Source: Hyphomicrobiales bacterium (lineage in GTDB: Bacteria > Pseudomonadota > Alphaproteobacteria > Rhizobiales > Beijerinckiaceae). From it: a stretch of 64,000 bases of DNA. Positions 37,202 to 46,977 of this stretch are shown here, in pieces. The number at the start of each line of letters is the position of its first letter. Position 1 is the stretch's first letter. The DNA lies in NCBI GenBank assembly GCA_027487245.1, contig JAIYDY010000092.1, positions 1 through 64,000 of the forward strand, written 5' to 3'. The position numbers and the translations under genes are program-made. Below the pieces are notes generated by a model. That model saw only the letters and a list, made by a program, of their open reading frames with translations, made no database searches and was not told where the DNA came from.

Positions 37202-38251
37202 TCAGGAGCCCATCACGCCCGCGAGGATTTCGGGGCTGACCCCTGCGGGGCGCTCCATCCAGCCGGGCACCGGCAGGTTCTTGCCGCGCAGGAACACAGG
37301 GTCGAACAGCTTCGATTGATAGCGCGTGCCATAGTCGCACAGGATGGTGACGATGGTCCGACCTGGCCCCAGATGCCGCGCCAGCCGGATAGCGCCGGCA
37401 ACATTGACGGCTGCCGAGCCACCAACGCACAGGCCTTCATGCTCCAGGAGGTCGAAGCCGACCGGCAGCGCCTCTTCGTCGCTGATCTGGAACGACACAT
37501 CCGGCCGGAAGCCTTCCAGATTGGCGGTGATCCGCCCCTGCCCGATGCCCTCGGTGATCGACGAACCCTCGGCCTTCAGCGTTCCGGTGGTGTAGTAGGC
37601 ATGAAGCGCCGCCCCCATCGGATCGGCAAGGCCGATGGTGATCGCCGGCTTTGCGGCCCGCAAAGCCTTGGCCACCCCGGCGAGTGTTCCGCCGGTGCCG
37701 ACAGCGCAGATGAAGCCATCGATGTCGCCGCCGGTCTGTTCCCAGATCTCAGGTCCGGTCGTGGCGGCATGCCCTTCGCGATTGGCAACGTTGTCGAACT
37801 GGTTGGCCCAGACCACGCCGGCCGGCGTCACTTTGGCAAGTGCCTCTGCCAGCCGTCCTGATACCTTCACATAGTTGTTCGGGCTGGAAAACGGCGCGGC
37901 GGGCACCTCGATCAGGTCGGCACCGGCCAGCCGGATCATGTCCTTCTTTTCCTGGCTCTGGGTGTTCGGCATCACGATCACCGTCCGGTAGCCCAGCGCA
38001 TTGCCGACCAGCGCCAGGCCGATCCCGGTGTTGCCCGCCGTGCCCTCGACAATGACGCCGCCGGGCCTGAGCAGGCCGCGAGCCTCGGCGTCGCGGATGA
38101 TCGCCAGCGCGGCACGGTCCTTGACCGACTGGCCGGGGTTCATGAACTCGCCCTTGCCGAGGATGCGGCAACCGGTCGCCGCTGAGGCCTGCTTGAGCGC
38201 GATCAGCGGGGTGCGCCCGATGGCCTCGATGATGCCGCTGCGCATGTCCAT
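37202..38251 (-). CDS. cysK: Cysteine synthase A
   Basis: PLP enzyme making cysteine from O-acetylserine and sulfide. It has 349 residues. The PLP lysine is in MNPGQSVKDRAA, the substrate loop is GTAGNTGIG, and the phosphate site is AVGTGGTLAG. It has a C-terminal extension (GKNLPVPGWMERP) compared with E. coli CysK, as in other alphaproteobacteria. Several ATGs are clustered at the start; GGAG eight bases before 38251 favours MDMRSGIIEAIG. It converges on the channel gene with ten bases between stops. Confidence 0.92.
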   Translation of the reverse strand: MDMRSGIIEAIGRTPLIALKQASAATGCRILGKGEFMNPGQSVKDRAALAIIRDAEARGLLRPGGVIVEGTAGNTGIGLALVGNALGYRTVIVMPNTQSQEKKDMIRLAGADLIEVPAAPFSSPNNYVKVSGRLAEALAKVTPAGVVWANQFDNVANREGHAATTGPEIWEQTGGDIDGFICAVGTGGTLAGVAKALRAAKPAITIGLADPMGAALHAYYTTGTLKAEGSSITEGIGQGRITANLEGFRPDVSFQISDEEALPVGFDLLEHEGLCVGGSAAVNVAGAIRLARHLGPGRTIVTILCDYGTRYQSKLFDPVFLRGKNLPVPGWMERPAGVSPEILAGVMGS

Positions 38252-38392
38252 GGTCATCACTCCGTTCGTTGTCATGCCCGTCAAATCCATTCCCGCCCGC
38301 TTCCGAACCTGATAGGCGACATGACATCCGCAGCGGGCATGCCCGATCCATCGATACCGTGCTCATTGCACCACTTGCAACCAAGGCTTCCC

Positions 38393-39658
38393 GTGTCCGG
38401 CACTCCCAGCGACCTGCGCACCGTCACCATCGCCCGCCTTGGCGCGCGCGCCGATGGCATTGCTGACGAGCAGGGCGGGCACAGCTTCGTGGCCGGTGCG
38501 CTGCCGGGCGAGGTCGTCGAGATCACCGGGAGTGGCGAGCAGGCGCGTCTGGAACGCATCGTCACGCCGTCGCCGGACAGGGTCGCCCCGGTCTGTCCGC
38601 TGTTCGGCCGCTGCGGCGGCTGCGCGACGCAGCATCTGGGCGCCGAGACCTATGCCGGCTGGAAGCATGGCCTGGTCTTGCAGGCACTCGCGCGCGCCGG
38701 CATCACGAATGAGGTCAGGCCGCTGGTCGATGGCCATGGCACGGGTCGCCGGAGAGTGACCCTGCACGGCCGCCGCCGCGACAACGAGTCTCTTGCCGGC
38801 TTCATGCGTGCCCGCAGCCATGACCTGATCGAGGTCGATCATTGCCCGATCCTGAAACCCGAACTGGCGCGTGCACCGGCCATCGCGCAGGCCCTCACGC
38901 GGGCGCTTGCCGCGTCCGCAAAGCCCCTGACGATCCTGATCACCGCCACGCTGAACGGGCTCGATGTCGACGTGCGTGGCAATGGCCCGCCCAGCGAGAA
39001 GCAGCGCATCGGGCTGACATCCCTGGCCCACCAACTCGATCTGGTGCGCCTGTCGGTGCACGGCGACACCATCATTGCGCGGGCCGATGCCAGCCAGAGC
39101 ATGGGCCGCGCCATCGTCAACATCCCGCCGGGCGGTTTCCTGCAGCCAACGGTGGAGGGCGAAGAGGTGCTTGGGCGGCTGGCCGTGGAGGCCGTGGCCG
39201 GAGCGCGGCGCGTCGCCGACCTGTTTGCCGGGTCAGGCCCCTTCGCGCTGAGGCTGGCGGAAGCTGCCGAGGTGCATGCTTGCGAGAGCGATGCGGCCTC
39301 TCTGGCAGCGCTCGACCGCGCAGCCCGCGCCACGCCGGGTCTCAGGCGCATCACCATCGAAACCCGCGATCTGTTCCGCCGGCCGCTGCTGGAGATGGAA
39401 CTGAAGCCCTTCGATGCCGTGATACTCGATCCGCCCCGCGCCGGCGCCGAGGCACAGGCTGGCCAACTGGCCCGTTCAGTGGTGCCTCGCATCGCCTATG
39501 TCTCGTGCGATATCGCCAGTTTCGTGCGCGATGCCGGCACCTTGCTGCGCGGCGGCTACACGCTGGACCAGGTGACGCCGGTCGATCAGTTCCGCTATTC
39601 TCACCATGTCGAACTGGTCGGCGTGTTCAGCAAGCCGGTTGCTCGCAAGAAGAGATAG
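38393..39658 (+). CDS. Class I SAM-dependent RNA (uracil-5) methyltransferase
   Basis: RlmD/TrmA-family enzyme of 421 residues. An N-terminal TRAM-like part is followed by cysteines C68, C74 and C77 (CPLFGRCGGC) that, with the later DHCPIL, fit a [4Fe-4S] site. The methyltransferase core has DLFAGSGPFALRLA, DPPRAG and the catalytic YVSCDIASF. The exact rRNA target cannot be read from sequence. A GTG start at 38393 is chosen because AAGG lies just upstream; ATG starts further up lack one. Confidence 0.88.
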   Translation: MSGTPSDLRTVTIARLGARADGIADEQGGHSFVAGALPGEVVEITGSGEQARLERIVTPSPDRVAPVCPLFGRCGGCATQHLGAETYAGWKHGLVLQALARAGITNEVRPLVDGHGTGRRRVTLHGRRRDNESLAGFMRARSHDLIEVDHCPILKPELARAPAIAQALTRALAASAKPLTILITATLNGLDVDVRGNGPPSEKQRIGLTSLAHQLDLVRLSVHGDTIIARADASQSMGRAIVNIPPGGFLQPTVEGEEVLGRLAVEAVAGARRVADLFAGSGPFALRLAEAAEVHACESDAASLAALDRAARATPGLRRITIETRDLFRRPLLEMELKPFDAVILDPPRAGAEAQAGQLARSVVPRIAYVSCDIASFVRDAGTLLRGGYTLDQVTPVDQFRYSHHVELVGVFSKPVARKKR

Positions 39659-39667
39659 GTACGCGGC

Positions 39668-41071
39668 ATGGACAGCACGCTTCAGGCCTTCGGGGCGATC
39701 ATTGGTGCGCGCAACCTGCTGACGGACAGCGTCGACATGGCGCCCTACCTGAAGGAGTGGCGCGATCTTTTCACGGGCAAGGCCCGGGCCGTGGCGCGGC
39801 CTTCCAGCACCGCACAGGTTGCCGCGCTGCTCGCGCTGGCCCGCGAGACCGGAACGCCGATCGTGCCGCAGGGCGGCAATACCGGCCTTGTTGGCGGCCA
39901 GATCCCGGTGGCCGATGGCCGGGAGATCATCCTGTCGCTCGGGCGCATGGACAAGGTGCGCAGCATCGATCCCGTGAGTGACACGATCATCATTGAAGCC
40001 GGCGTCACCTTGAGCCGCGTGCAGGATGCGGCTGATGGCGCCGACCGCCTGTTTCCGCTCTCGCTGGCCTCCGAAGGCAGCTGCACCATCGGCGGCAACC
40101 TCTCGACCAATGCCGGCGGCACGGCGGTGCTTGCCTATGGCAACAGCCGCGACCTTTGCCTCGGGCTTGAGGTGGTCCTGGCCGATGGCCGCATCTGGAA
40201 CGGGCTGCGGACCCTGCGCAAGGACAACACCGGCTACGATCTCAAGAACCTCTTCATTGGGGCGGAGGGCACGCTCGGCGTGATCACCGCCGCTTCCCTG
40301 AAACTGTTTCCGAAGCCGAAGGCGCGCGCCACCGCCTTTCTGGCCGTGGACAGCCCCGATCAGGCCCTTGCGCTCCTTCATCTCGCCAGGGCCGAGGCCG
40401 GCCAGCAACTCACCACCTTCGAGATCATGCCGCGCTTCGGCGTCGAGGTGGTGCTCCGCCACGCGCCGGGCGCGCGCGATCCCCTTGGCGCACCCTCGCC
40501 GTGGTATGTGCTGATGGAGTTGTCGTCACCCGGCGCCGACGGGCTCGATGCGACCGTCGAGAGGTTGCTGGAAGCCGCGCTTGACCAGGGCGTCATCAGC
40601 GACGCCGTGCTCGCCGCCTCCGAAGGCCAGCGGCAGGACCTGTGGCGCATCCGCGAGGCGATGAGCGAGGTCCAGCGCTTCGAGGGTGGCTCCATCAAGC
40701 ATGATGTGTCGGTGCCGGTGGCCGCCGTTCCGGACTTTCTGGCTGAGGCCATCGCTCTGGTCGTCAGGATGGTTCCCGGCTGCCGACCGCTGCCTTTCGG
40801 CCATCTTGGCGATGGCAACATCCACTTTAACATCACCCAGCCAGAGGGGGCCGACAAGGCCGCTTTCCTGGCACGCTGGGACGAGATCAACGCGGCAGTT
40901 CATGCCGTTGTTGCCAGCTTTCACGGCTCGATCTCCGCCGAGCATGGCATTGGCAGGCTGAAGAGGCATCTGCTTCCGGGGGTCAAGGATCCGGTCGAAC
41001 TGGCGCTGATGCGCGCCATCAAGGCGACGCTTGACCCGACCGGCATTCTCAACCCTGGAGCGGTGCTGTGA
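39668..41071 (+). CDS. FAD-linked 2-hydroxyacid dehydrogenase (GlcD/D2HGDH type)
   Basis: Flavoenzyme of 467 residues that oxidises a D-2-hydroxyacid such as D-2-hydroxyglutarate or D-lactate. The FAD-binding 4 domain shows [12 protein letters not shown] and [20 protein letters not shown]; the C-terminal FAD-oxidase domain ends with [10 protein letters not shown] and [11 protein letters not shown]. It starts nine bases after the methyltransferase. The specific substrate is not resolved. Confidence 0.9.
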   Translation: MDSTLQAFGAIIGARNLLTDSVDMAPYLKEWRDLFTGKARAVARPSSTAQVAALLALARETGTPIVPQGGNTGLVGGQIPVADGREIILSLGRMDKVRSIDPVSDTIIIEAGVTLSRVQDAADGADRLFPLSLASEGSCTIGGNLSTNAGGTAVLAYGNSRDLCLGLEVVLADGRIWNGLRTLRKDNTGYDLKNLFIGAEGTLGVITAASLKLFPKPKARATAFLAVDSPDQALALLHLARAEAGQQLTTFEIMPRFGVEVVLRHAPGARDPLGAPSPWYVLMELSSPGADGLDATVERLLEAALDQGVISDAVLAASEGQRQDLWRIREAMSEVQRFEGGSIKHDVSVPVAAVPDFLAEAIALVVRMVPGCRPLPFGHLGDGNIHFNITQPEGADKAAFLARWDEINAAVHAVVASFHGSISAEHGIGRLKRHLLPGVKDPVELALMRAIKATLDPTGILNPGAVL

Positions 41072-41168
41072 GCATGCTTCTCTCCTCCCAGGACACAAGA
41101 CCCACGCGCAACTGCACTTCACCAAGTGCGCCTGCGCTTTGGCTCAGGTCCACGAAATCGAGGTTTTC

Positions 41169-42803
41169 ATGACGGCCGACATGATCTGGAGCGAACTGGC
41201 CCGCATGGGTTCCGCAGCGACGGGCCTGTCTTACCGCGAACTGTTTGCCGGTGATCCGGAACGGTTCCAGCGCCTTTCTGTCCGCGCCGATGACATGTTG
41301 CTCGATTTCTCCAAGACCGCGCTCACGGACGCTTCGCTGGCAGGGCTGTTCGATCTGGCCAGGGCCACGAACGTCGAAGTCAAGCGCGACGCGATGTTTG
41401 CCGGCAAAGCAATAAACAACACCGAAGGCCGCGCCGTCCTGCACACCGCCTTGCGCAACCGCTCGAACCGTCCGGTCATGGTCGAGGGCCGCGACGTGAT
41501 GCCGGACGTGAACGCCGTGCTGGCCAGCATGGGCCGCTTCTGCGATGGCGTGCGCAGCGGCAAGATCTCGGCGGCTGATGGCAAGCCCTTTACCGATGTC
41601 GTCAACATTGGCATCGGCGGGTCGGACCTCGGGCCGGTGATGGTGACGCTGGCGCTGGCACCCTATCATGATGGCCCAAGGCTTCATTTCATTTCCAACA
41701 TCGATGGGGCGCACCTCGCCGACACCTTGAAGTCGCTTGATCCAGCGCGGACGCTCTTCATTGTGGCCTCGAAGACGTTCACCACCATCGAGACCATGAC
41801 CAATGCCGCTTCCGCGCGGCGCTGGCTGGTGGCAGGTCTGGGCGAGGCAGCCGTTGCGACGCATTTCTGTGCCGTCTCGACCGCCCTCGACAAGGTTGCC
41901 GCCTTCGGCATTCAGCCTGACCGGATCTTCGGGTTCTGGGACTGGGTTGGAGGCCGCTACTCGGTGTGGTCGGCCGTCGGCCTGCCGGTGATGCTGGCGA
42001 TCGGGCCGGAGCACTTCACGGCGTTCCTTGCCGGCGCCCACGCCATGGACGAGCACTTCCGTACGGCTCCATTGGACACGAACCTGCCCGTGCTGCTGGC
42101 TCTGGTGGGCATCTGGCATCGCAATGGCTGCAGCCACGCCACGCGCGCCGTGCTGCCCTATGATCAGCGACTGTCGCGCCTGCCTGCCTACCTCCAGCAA
42201 CTCGACATGGAATCCAACGGCAAGCGCGTGACCACCGAGGGCCAGCCGGTCGCCGTTGCGACAGGGCCTGTGGTTTGGGGTGAGCCCGGCACCAATGGCC
42301 AGCACGCCTTCATGCAGTTGCTGCATCAGGGAGCGGATGTCGTTCCCGCCGAGTTCCTGCTGGCAGCCGAGGCCCATGAGCCGGATCTGGCGCAGCATCA
42401 CGCCATTCTGGCGGCCAATGTTCTTGCTCAGTCCGAAGCCCTGATGCGTGGCCGGACGCTCGAAGAAGCCCGGGCACAGCTGGCGGGCCGCGGCCTGCCA
42501 TCTGACGAGGTGGAACGGCTGGCGCCGCACCGCGTCTTTCCGGGCAATCGGCCCTCGACCATGCTGCTCTATCGCAAGCTTGATCCGTTCACGCTGGGTC
42601 GCATCATCGCGCTGTACGAGCATCGCGTCTTCGTGGAGGCGGCGATCTGGGGCATCAACGCCTTTGACCAATGGGGCGTCGAACTCGGCAAGGAACTCGC
42701 CACCGGCCTTCAGCCCATGGTCGAAGGGCGGCAGTCTGCCGCTGAGCGCGACAGTTCCACGGCCGGGCTGATCGGCTGGATGCAGGCGCTGCGCCAGTCC
42801 TAA
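41169..42803 (+). CDS. pgi: Glucose-6-phosphate isomerase
   Basis: Interconverts glucose 6-phosphate and fructose 6-phosphate. It has 544 residues with [13 protein letters not shown], the family signature [18 protein letters not shown], catalytic Glu in MESNGKRVT, and [18 protein letters not shown]. The ATG at 41169 follows GAGG; the frame before it is open but not conserved. It stands alone and is followed by the hmg promoter. Confidence 0.96.
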   Translation: MTADMIWSELARMGSAATGLSYRELFAGDPERFQRLSVRADDMLLDFSKTALTDASLAGLFDLARATNVEVKRDAMFAGKAINNTEGRAVLHTALRNRSNRPVMVEGRDVMPDVNAVLASMGRFCDGVRSGKISAADGKPFTDVVNIGIGGSDLGPVMVTLALAPYHDGPRLHFISNIDGAHLADTLKSLDPARTLFIVASKTFTTIETMTNAASARRWLVAGLGEAAVATHFCAVSTALDKVAAFGIQPDRIFGFWDWVGGRYSVWSAVGLPVMLAIGPEHFTAFLAGAHAMDEHFRTAPLDTNLPVLLALVGIWHRNGCSHATRAVLPYDQRLSRLPAYLQQLDMESNGKRVTTEGQPVAVATGPVVWGEPGTNGQHAFMQLLHQGADVVPAEFLLAAEAHEPDLAQHHAILAANVLAQSEALMRGRTLEEARAQLAGRGLPSDEVERLAPHRVFPGNRPSTMLLYRKLDPFTLGRIIALYEHRVFVEAAIWGINAFDQWGVELGKELATGLQPMVEGRQSAAERDSSTAGLIGWMQALRQS

Positions 42804-42812
42804 ACCGGCAGT

Positions 42813-42836
42813 AGACAGTTTCACTTGCAACTATCT
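42813..42836. promoter_or_regulatory. Candidate operator of the hmg operon
   Basis: Imperfect palindrome AGACAGTT-N8-AACTATCT with one mismatch per arm of eight. It lies 50 bases before the hmgA start and just after pgi. AGTT...AACT dyads of this type are bound by MarR-family regulators in aromatic catabolism. No regulator gene is in the window. Confidence 0.5.
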
Positions 42837-42885
42837 TGTCGCGAGCCTCCGGCTGAGTCATAACGGCGCAAACAGGGAGCAGGCG

Positions 42886-44286
42886 ATGCGCGGGACAGAC
42901 CGGACGATCGGACAGCCGGAAACCTTTCGGGACAAGGCGGAGGGCATGAGCGGAGGGGCCAGGACGACCGTCGAGGCCAGGCTGAGCTACATGTCCGGCT
43001 TCGGCAATTCCTTCGAGACAGAGGCGCTCGATGGCGCGCTGCCTGTAGGACGAAATTCGCCCCAGAAATGCAGCTACGGATTGTTCGCCGAACAGCTGTC
43101 CGGTTCGGCATTCACGGCCCCTCAGGGCAAGAACGAGCGATCCTGGCTTTACCGGGTCAGGCCCAGCGTCAAGCACAATGCCCGCTACGAGCCGGTTGAT
43201 CCCGGACTGCTGCGCACCGCGCCAAACAGCGCCGAGCGCAAGCCCATGCTGGGCCAGATGCGCTGGGACCCAAGCCCTCTGCCGGACACACCCATGACCT
43301 TCGTGGAAGGCCTGCAGACCATCACCACCGCAGGCGATGCCGAAAGCCAGTCGGGCATGGCTGCACATGTCGTTCTGGTCACTTGCTCGATGGACCGGGA
43401 GTATTTCTCCAATGCTGATGGAGAGATGCTCATCGTTGCGCAATCAGGGCAACTGCGCTTCTTCACCGAGTTCGGCATCATCGAGATCGAACCCGGCGAA
43501 ATCTGCGTCATTCCGCGTGGCATCATGTTCCGCTGCGAACTGGTCGACGGTCCTGCCCGTGCCTATGTCTGCGAGAACTATGGTGGGGCCTTCACCTTGC
43601 CGGAACGCGGACCCATTGGCGCAAACTGTCTGGCGAATCCGCGTGATTTTCTCACGCCCGTTGCTGTCTATGAGGTGGACGAGCGGCCTTCACAGCTGTT
43701 CGTCAAGTGGGGCGGCGACCTGTTCGTCACCGCCATTGCTCAATCACCGCTGGATGTGGTGGCATGGCATGGCAACTACTATCCCTACAAGTATGATCTC
43801 AGGCGCTATGCCGCCGTAGGATCGATCTCCTACGATCATCCCGACCCATCGATCTTCACGGTGCTGACCTCGCCGTCTGGCGAGCCCGGCACGGCCAACA
43901 TCGACTTCGTGATCTTTCCGGAGCGCTGGATGGTGGCCGAAAACACCTTCCGCCCGCCCTGGTATCATCGCAACATCATGAGCGAATTCATGGGGCTGAT
44001 CTACGGCGTCTATGATGCCAAGCCGGAGGGCTTCGTGCCCGGTGCCTACAGCCTGCACAACATGATGTTGCCGCACGGGCCTGACACGCCGGCCTTCGAA
44101 CACGCCTCGAATGTTCCGCTCCAGCCTGTCAAGCTCACCGGCACCATGGCCTTCATGTTCGAGACGCGCCTGCCCCAACGCGTCACGGCCCACGCGGCGA
44201 GCCTGCCGACTCTCCAGCACCGCTACATCGATTGTTGGGCTGACTTGAAAAAGGGCTTTGACCCGGGGCGCAAAGACCCGCGATAG
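42886..44286 (+). CDS. hmgA: Homogentisate 1,2-dioxygenase
   Basis: Iron enzyme that opens the ring of homogentisate to maleylacetoacetate. It has 466 residues, the family start [13 protein letters not shown], the metal-ligand stretch [14 protein letters not shown] (His and Glu) and [11 protein letters not shown] (last His). GGGAG six bases upstream supports the ATG. It is the first gene of a six-gene operon and lies behind a palindrome. Confidence 0.96.
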   Translation: MRGTDRTIGQPETFRDKAEGMSGGARTTVEARLSYMSGFGNSFETEALDGALPVGRNSPQKCSYGLFAEQLSGSAFTAPQGKNERSWLYRVRPSVKHNARYEPVDPGLLRTAPNSAERKPMLGQMRWDPSPLPDTPMTFVEGLQTITTAGDAESQSGMAAHVVLVTCSMDREYFSNADGEMLIVAQSGQLRFFTEFGIIEIEPGEICVIPRGIMFRCELVDGPARAYVCENYGGAFTLPERGPIGANCLANPRDFLTPVAVYEVDERPSQLFVKWGGDLFVTAIAQSPLDVVAWHGNYYPYKYDLRRYAAVGSISYDHPDPSIFTVLTSPSGEPGTANIDFVIFPERWMVAENTFRPPWYHRNIMSEFMGLIYGVYDAKPEGFVPGAYSLHNMMLPHGPDTPAFEHASNVPLQPVKLTGTMAFMFETRLPQRVTAHAASLPTLQHRYIDCWADLKKGFDPGRKDPR

Positions 44287-44358
44287 TCCGGTGGTCGAGA
44301 AACGAGCATGGCCGCCGCAGAAGTGGCCACTCAAGGAAACGCTCACCCAAGGAACCCC

Positions 44359-45369
44359 ATGAAGCTCGCTTCGCTGAAACATGGCCGTGATGGCCGCCTT
44401 GTTGTCGTCACCGCAGACCTGACCCGTGCCACGGATGCGTTCTTCATCGCGCCGTCGCTCCAGGCTGCCCTGGATGACTGGGACCGCGTCGCGCCGCGGC
44501 TGGCCGACCTGGCAGCTCAGCTTGAACTGGGCTCTGTGCCTTCCTTCCGCTTTCACGAGCATGATTGCGCGTCGCCCTTGCCCCGCGCCTTCCAGTGGGC
44601 TGATGGCTCGGCCTACGTCAACCATGTCGAACTGGTGCGCAAAGCCCGGGGCGCCGAGATGCCGGCCAGCTTCTGGACCGATCCCCTGATGTATCAGGGC
44701 GGTTCCGATGCCTTTCTCGGTCCGCGCGATCCGATCCCGCTGGCCAGCGAGGATCATGGCGCTGATCTCGAAGGCGAGGTGGCCGTCATCGTCGGAGATG
44801 TGGCGATGGGTGCAAGCCGCGAGGTCGCCGCTGCCGCCATCCGGCTTGTCATGCTCGTCAATGACGTGTCGCTGCGCAATCTCATCCCGGCCGAACTCGG
44901 CAAGGGTTTCGGATTCTTCCAGTCCAAGCCGGCCTCCGCCTTCTCGCCGGTGGCGGTCACGCCCGACGAGTTGGGCACGGCGTGGGATGGCGGCAAGGTC
45001 CGGCTGCCGCTGCTGACCTTCCTCAATGGCAGGCCGTTTGGCCGCGCCGATGCCGGCAGCGACATGACCTTCGATTTCCCTGCGCTGATCATGCACGCCG
45101 CACGCACCCGCGCCTTGTCGGCCGGCAGTATCATCGGCTCTGGAACTGTCTCGAACAAGGGTGCCGACGGCGGCCCGGGGCGTCCGATAGGCGAGGGCGG
45201 TCTGGGGTATTCGTGCATTGCCGAGCAGCGTGTGGTCGAGACCATCACCGGTGGCGCGCCCAAGACCAACTTCCTCAAGATCGGCGACGTCGTTCGCATC
45301 GAGATGAAGGACGCCAAAGGGCACTCGATCTTTGGGGCCATCGAGCAGCAGGTCGCGCCGCATGCCTGA
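44359..45369 (+). CDS. Fumarylacetoacetase-family hydrolase
   Basis: Last catabolic step of the homogentisate route: splits fumarylacetoacetate to fumarate and acetoacetate. It has 336 residues with the FAH-core segments DLEGEVAVIVGDV (metal Glu), VMLVNDVSLRN, GKGFGFFQSKPASAFSP and GSGTVSNKG. It is shorter than the eukaryotic enzyme and of the bacterial FAH type. AAGGA lies five bases before the ATG. The stop overlaps maiA by eight bases. Confidence 0.92.
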   Translation: MKLASLKHGRDGRLVVVTADLTRATDAFFIAPSLQAALDDWDRVAPRLADLAAQLELGSVPSFRFHEHDCASPLPRAFQWADGSAYVNHVELVRKARGAEMPASFWTDPLMYQGGSDAFLGPRDPIPLASEDHGADLEGEVAVIVGDVAMGASREVAAAAIRLVMLVNDVSLRNLIPAELGKGFGFFQSKPASAFSPVAVTPDELGTAWDGGKVRLPLLTFLNGRPFGRADAGSDMTFDFPALIMHAARTRALSAGSIIGSGTVSNKGADGGPGRPIGEGGLGYSCIAEQRVVETITGGAPKTNFLKIGDVVRIEMKDAKGHSIFGAIEQQVAPHA

Positions 45370-46006
45370 AGCGGGCATCCTGTATGGCTATTTCAGGTCC
45401 TCCGCCGCCTACCGGGTGCGGATCGCCGTCAACCTGAAAAGGCTCGAGGTTGAGCAGCGCGCTGTGCATCTGCGCAAGGGCGAGCAGCGTGACAGCGCCT
45501 TCCTGCGCCATAATCCCGCTGGCCTGGTGCCGTTCTGGAGCGAGCAGGGCTTCGGGCTGTCGCAGTCGCTCGCCATCATCGAGTATCTTGACGAGTGTTT
45601 CCCCGAGCCTCCGTTGCTGCCGGGCTCTGCGCGAGACCGGGCGATCATCCGCGAGATGGCGCTGACCATTGCGACCGACATCCACCCGCTGGGCAACTTG
45701 CGCGTCCTCGACAAGCTGACGGCAGACTACGGCTCCGATGAAGCCGCCCGCGCCGCGTGGTGCCGGACCTGGATCGAGCGCGGCTTCGAGGCCATCGAGA
45801 AGCGGCTGGCATCCTCGCCCGGGCAGCTTTGTTATGGTGACACACCGACGCTGGCCGACATCTGCCTTGTGCCGCAGATGTTCAACGCAAGGCGCTATGG
45901 TGTCGATCTCACACGCTATCCATTGATGGCCCGGACGGATGCTGCCCTCGCCGAGATCGACGCCTTCCAGCAGGCCCTTCCATCGCGTCAACCAGACGCA
46001 GAATGA
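45362..46006 (+). CDS. maiA: Maleylacetoacetate isomerase (zeta-class GST)
   Basis: Glutathione-dependent cis-trans isomerase, 214 residues. The zeta-class motif SSAAYRVRIAVNLK (usually SSCxWRVRIAL) lies at 10-23, with the Cys replaced by Ala, and SQSLAIIEYLDE binds glutathione. The C-terminal helical domain carries GDTPTLADICLVPQ. It sits between the hydrolase and the MBL gene with overlaps on both sides. Confidence 0.93.
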   Translation: MPEAGILYGYFRSSAAYRVRIAVNLKRLEVEQRAVHLRKGEQRDSAFLRHNPAGLVPFWSEQGFGLSQSLAIIEYLDECFPEPPLLPGSARDRAIIREMALTIATDIHPLGNLRVLDKLTADYGSDEAARAAWCRTWIERGFEAIEKRLASSPGQLCYGDTPTLADICLVPQMFNARRYGVDLTRYPLMARTDAALAEIDAFQQALPSRQPDAE

Positions 46007-46023
46007 ACGCGGGAGCAAAATCG

Positions 46024-46977
46024 ATGTCCGGCAAAGCATTTGCCTCCCAGGCGGATCTGACGGCCAAGGCCGTCACCTTCTCGGCAATCGGTGAAGGGCT
46101 TTACGCCTATACGGCGCAAGGTGATCCCAACACCGGAATCATCATCGGTGACGACAGCTGCATGGTGATCGACGCACAGGCCACACCGTTGATGGCGCAG
46201 GATGTCATCGCCCGGGTGCGCGCTGTCACGGACAAGCCGATCAAGTATGTGCTGCTCTCGCACTACCACGCCGTGCGCGTGCTGGGCGCATCGGCCTATG
46301 GTGCCTCGGAGATCATCGCGCATGAGGCCACCCGAAAGCTGATCGTCGAGCGCGGCGCCGAAGACATGGCCTCCGAGATCGGTCGTTTTCCGCGGTTGTT
46401 CAGGGGTGTCGACACGGTGCCCGGATTGACCTGGCCAACATTGACTTTTGCCGGCTCATTGACGCTCTGGCTTGGCAAGCGCCGCGTTGAGATTTCGCAT
46501 CCGGGGCGTGGCCACACGGCAGGCGACACGATTGCCTGGGTGCCCGATGCCGGTGTTCTGTTCTCCGGTGACCTCGTGGAATACAAGTCGGCCTGCTACT
46601 GCGGCGACGCCTTCCTGCGCGAATGGCCACAAACCATCGCAAGGCTCGCGGCGCTGGATGCGGTGGCGCTGGTCCCGGGCCGCGGCGACGCGCTGGTCGG
46701 GTCCGCCACCGTCAAGGCTGCCATGGCCGGTACGGCTGACTTTCTGAACGCGCTGTTTGGCACTGCAGAACGGGCCGTCGCACGCGGCCTCTCGCTGAAG
46801 GAAACGGCAGCGGCTGTACGGGCCGAGATGGACAAGCCTTTCGGTGATTATGCCATCTATGAACACTGCCTGCCCTTCAATGTCAGCAGGGCTTATGACG
46901 AGGCCCGCGGGATCGACTGGCCGCGGATCTGGACCGATGAGCGCGACGTCGCGATGTGGACCGCCCTTCAGGATTGA
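46024..46977 (+). CDS. MBL-fold protein with an altered metal motif
   Basis: 317-residue cytoplasmic protein of the metallo-beta-lactamase fold. The usual HxHxDH motif reads HYHAVR (80-85): both first His residues are kept, but Asp and His are replaced by Val and Arg. Later ligands look present (GRGHTAGD and FSGDLVEY). It may bind one metal ion or act differently from normal hydrolases. It overlaps its neighbours in the hmg operon. GGGAG nine bases upstream favours the ATG at 46024; an ATG at 46003 that overlaps the maiA stop is the alternative. Confidence 0.8.
   Translation: MSGKAFASQADLTAKAVTFSAIGEGLYAYTAQGDPNTGIIIGDDSCMVIDAQATPLMAQDVIARVRAVTDKPIKYVLLSHYHAVRVLGASAYGASEIIAHEATRKLIVERGAEDMASEIGRFPRLFRGVDTVPGLTWPTLTFAGSLTLWLGKRRVEISHPGRGHTAGDTIAWVPDAGVLFSGDLVEYKSACYCGDAFLREWPQTIARLAALDAVALVPGRGDALVGSATVKAAMAGTADFLNALFGTAERAVARGLSLKETAAAVRAEMDKPFGDYAIYEHCLPFNVSRAYDEARGIDWPRIWTDERDVAMWTALQD

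Noticed and set aside
41049..42830. 593-codon open frame antisense to pgi
   Set aside because: pgi on the other strand has every family motif; the antisense frame is Arg/His/Gly-rich without recognisable domains, as expected from GC-rich codon bias.
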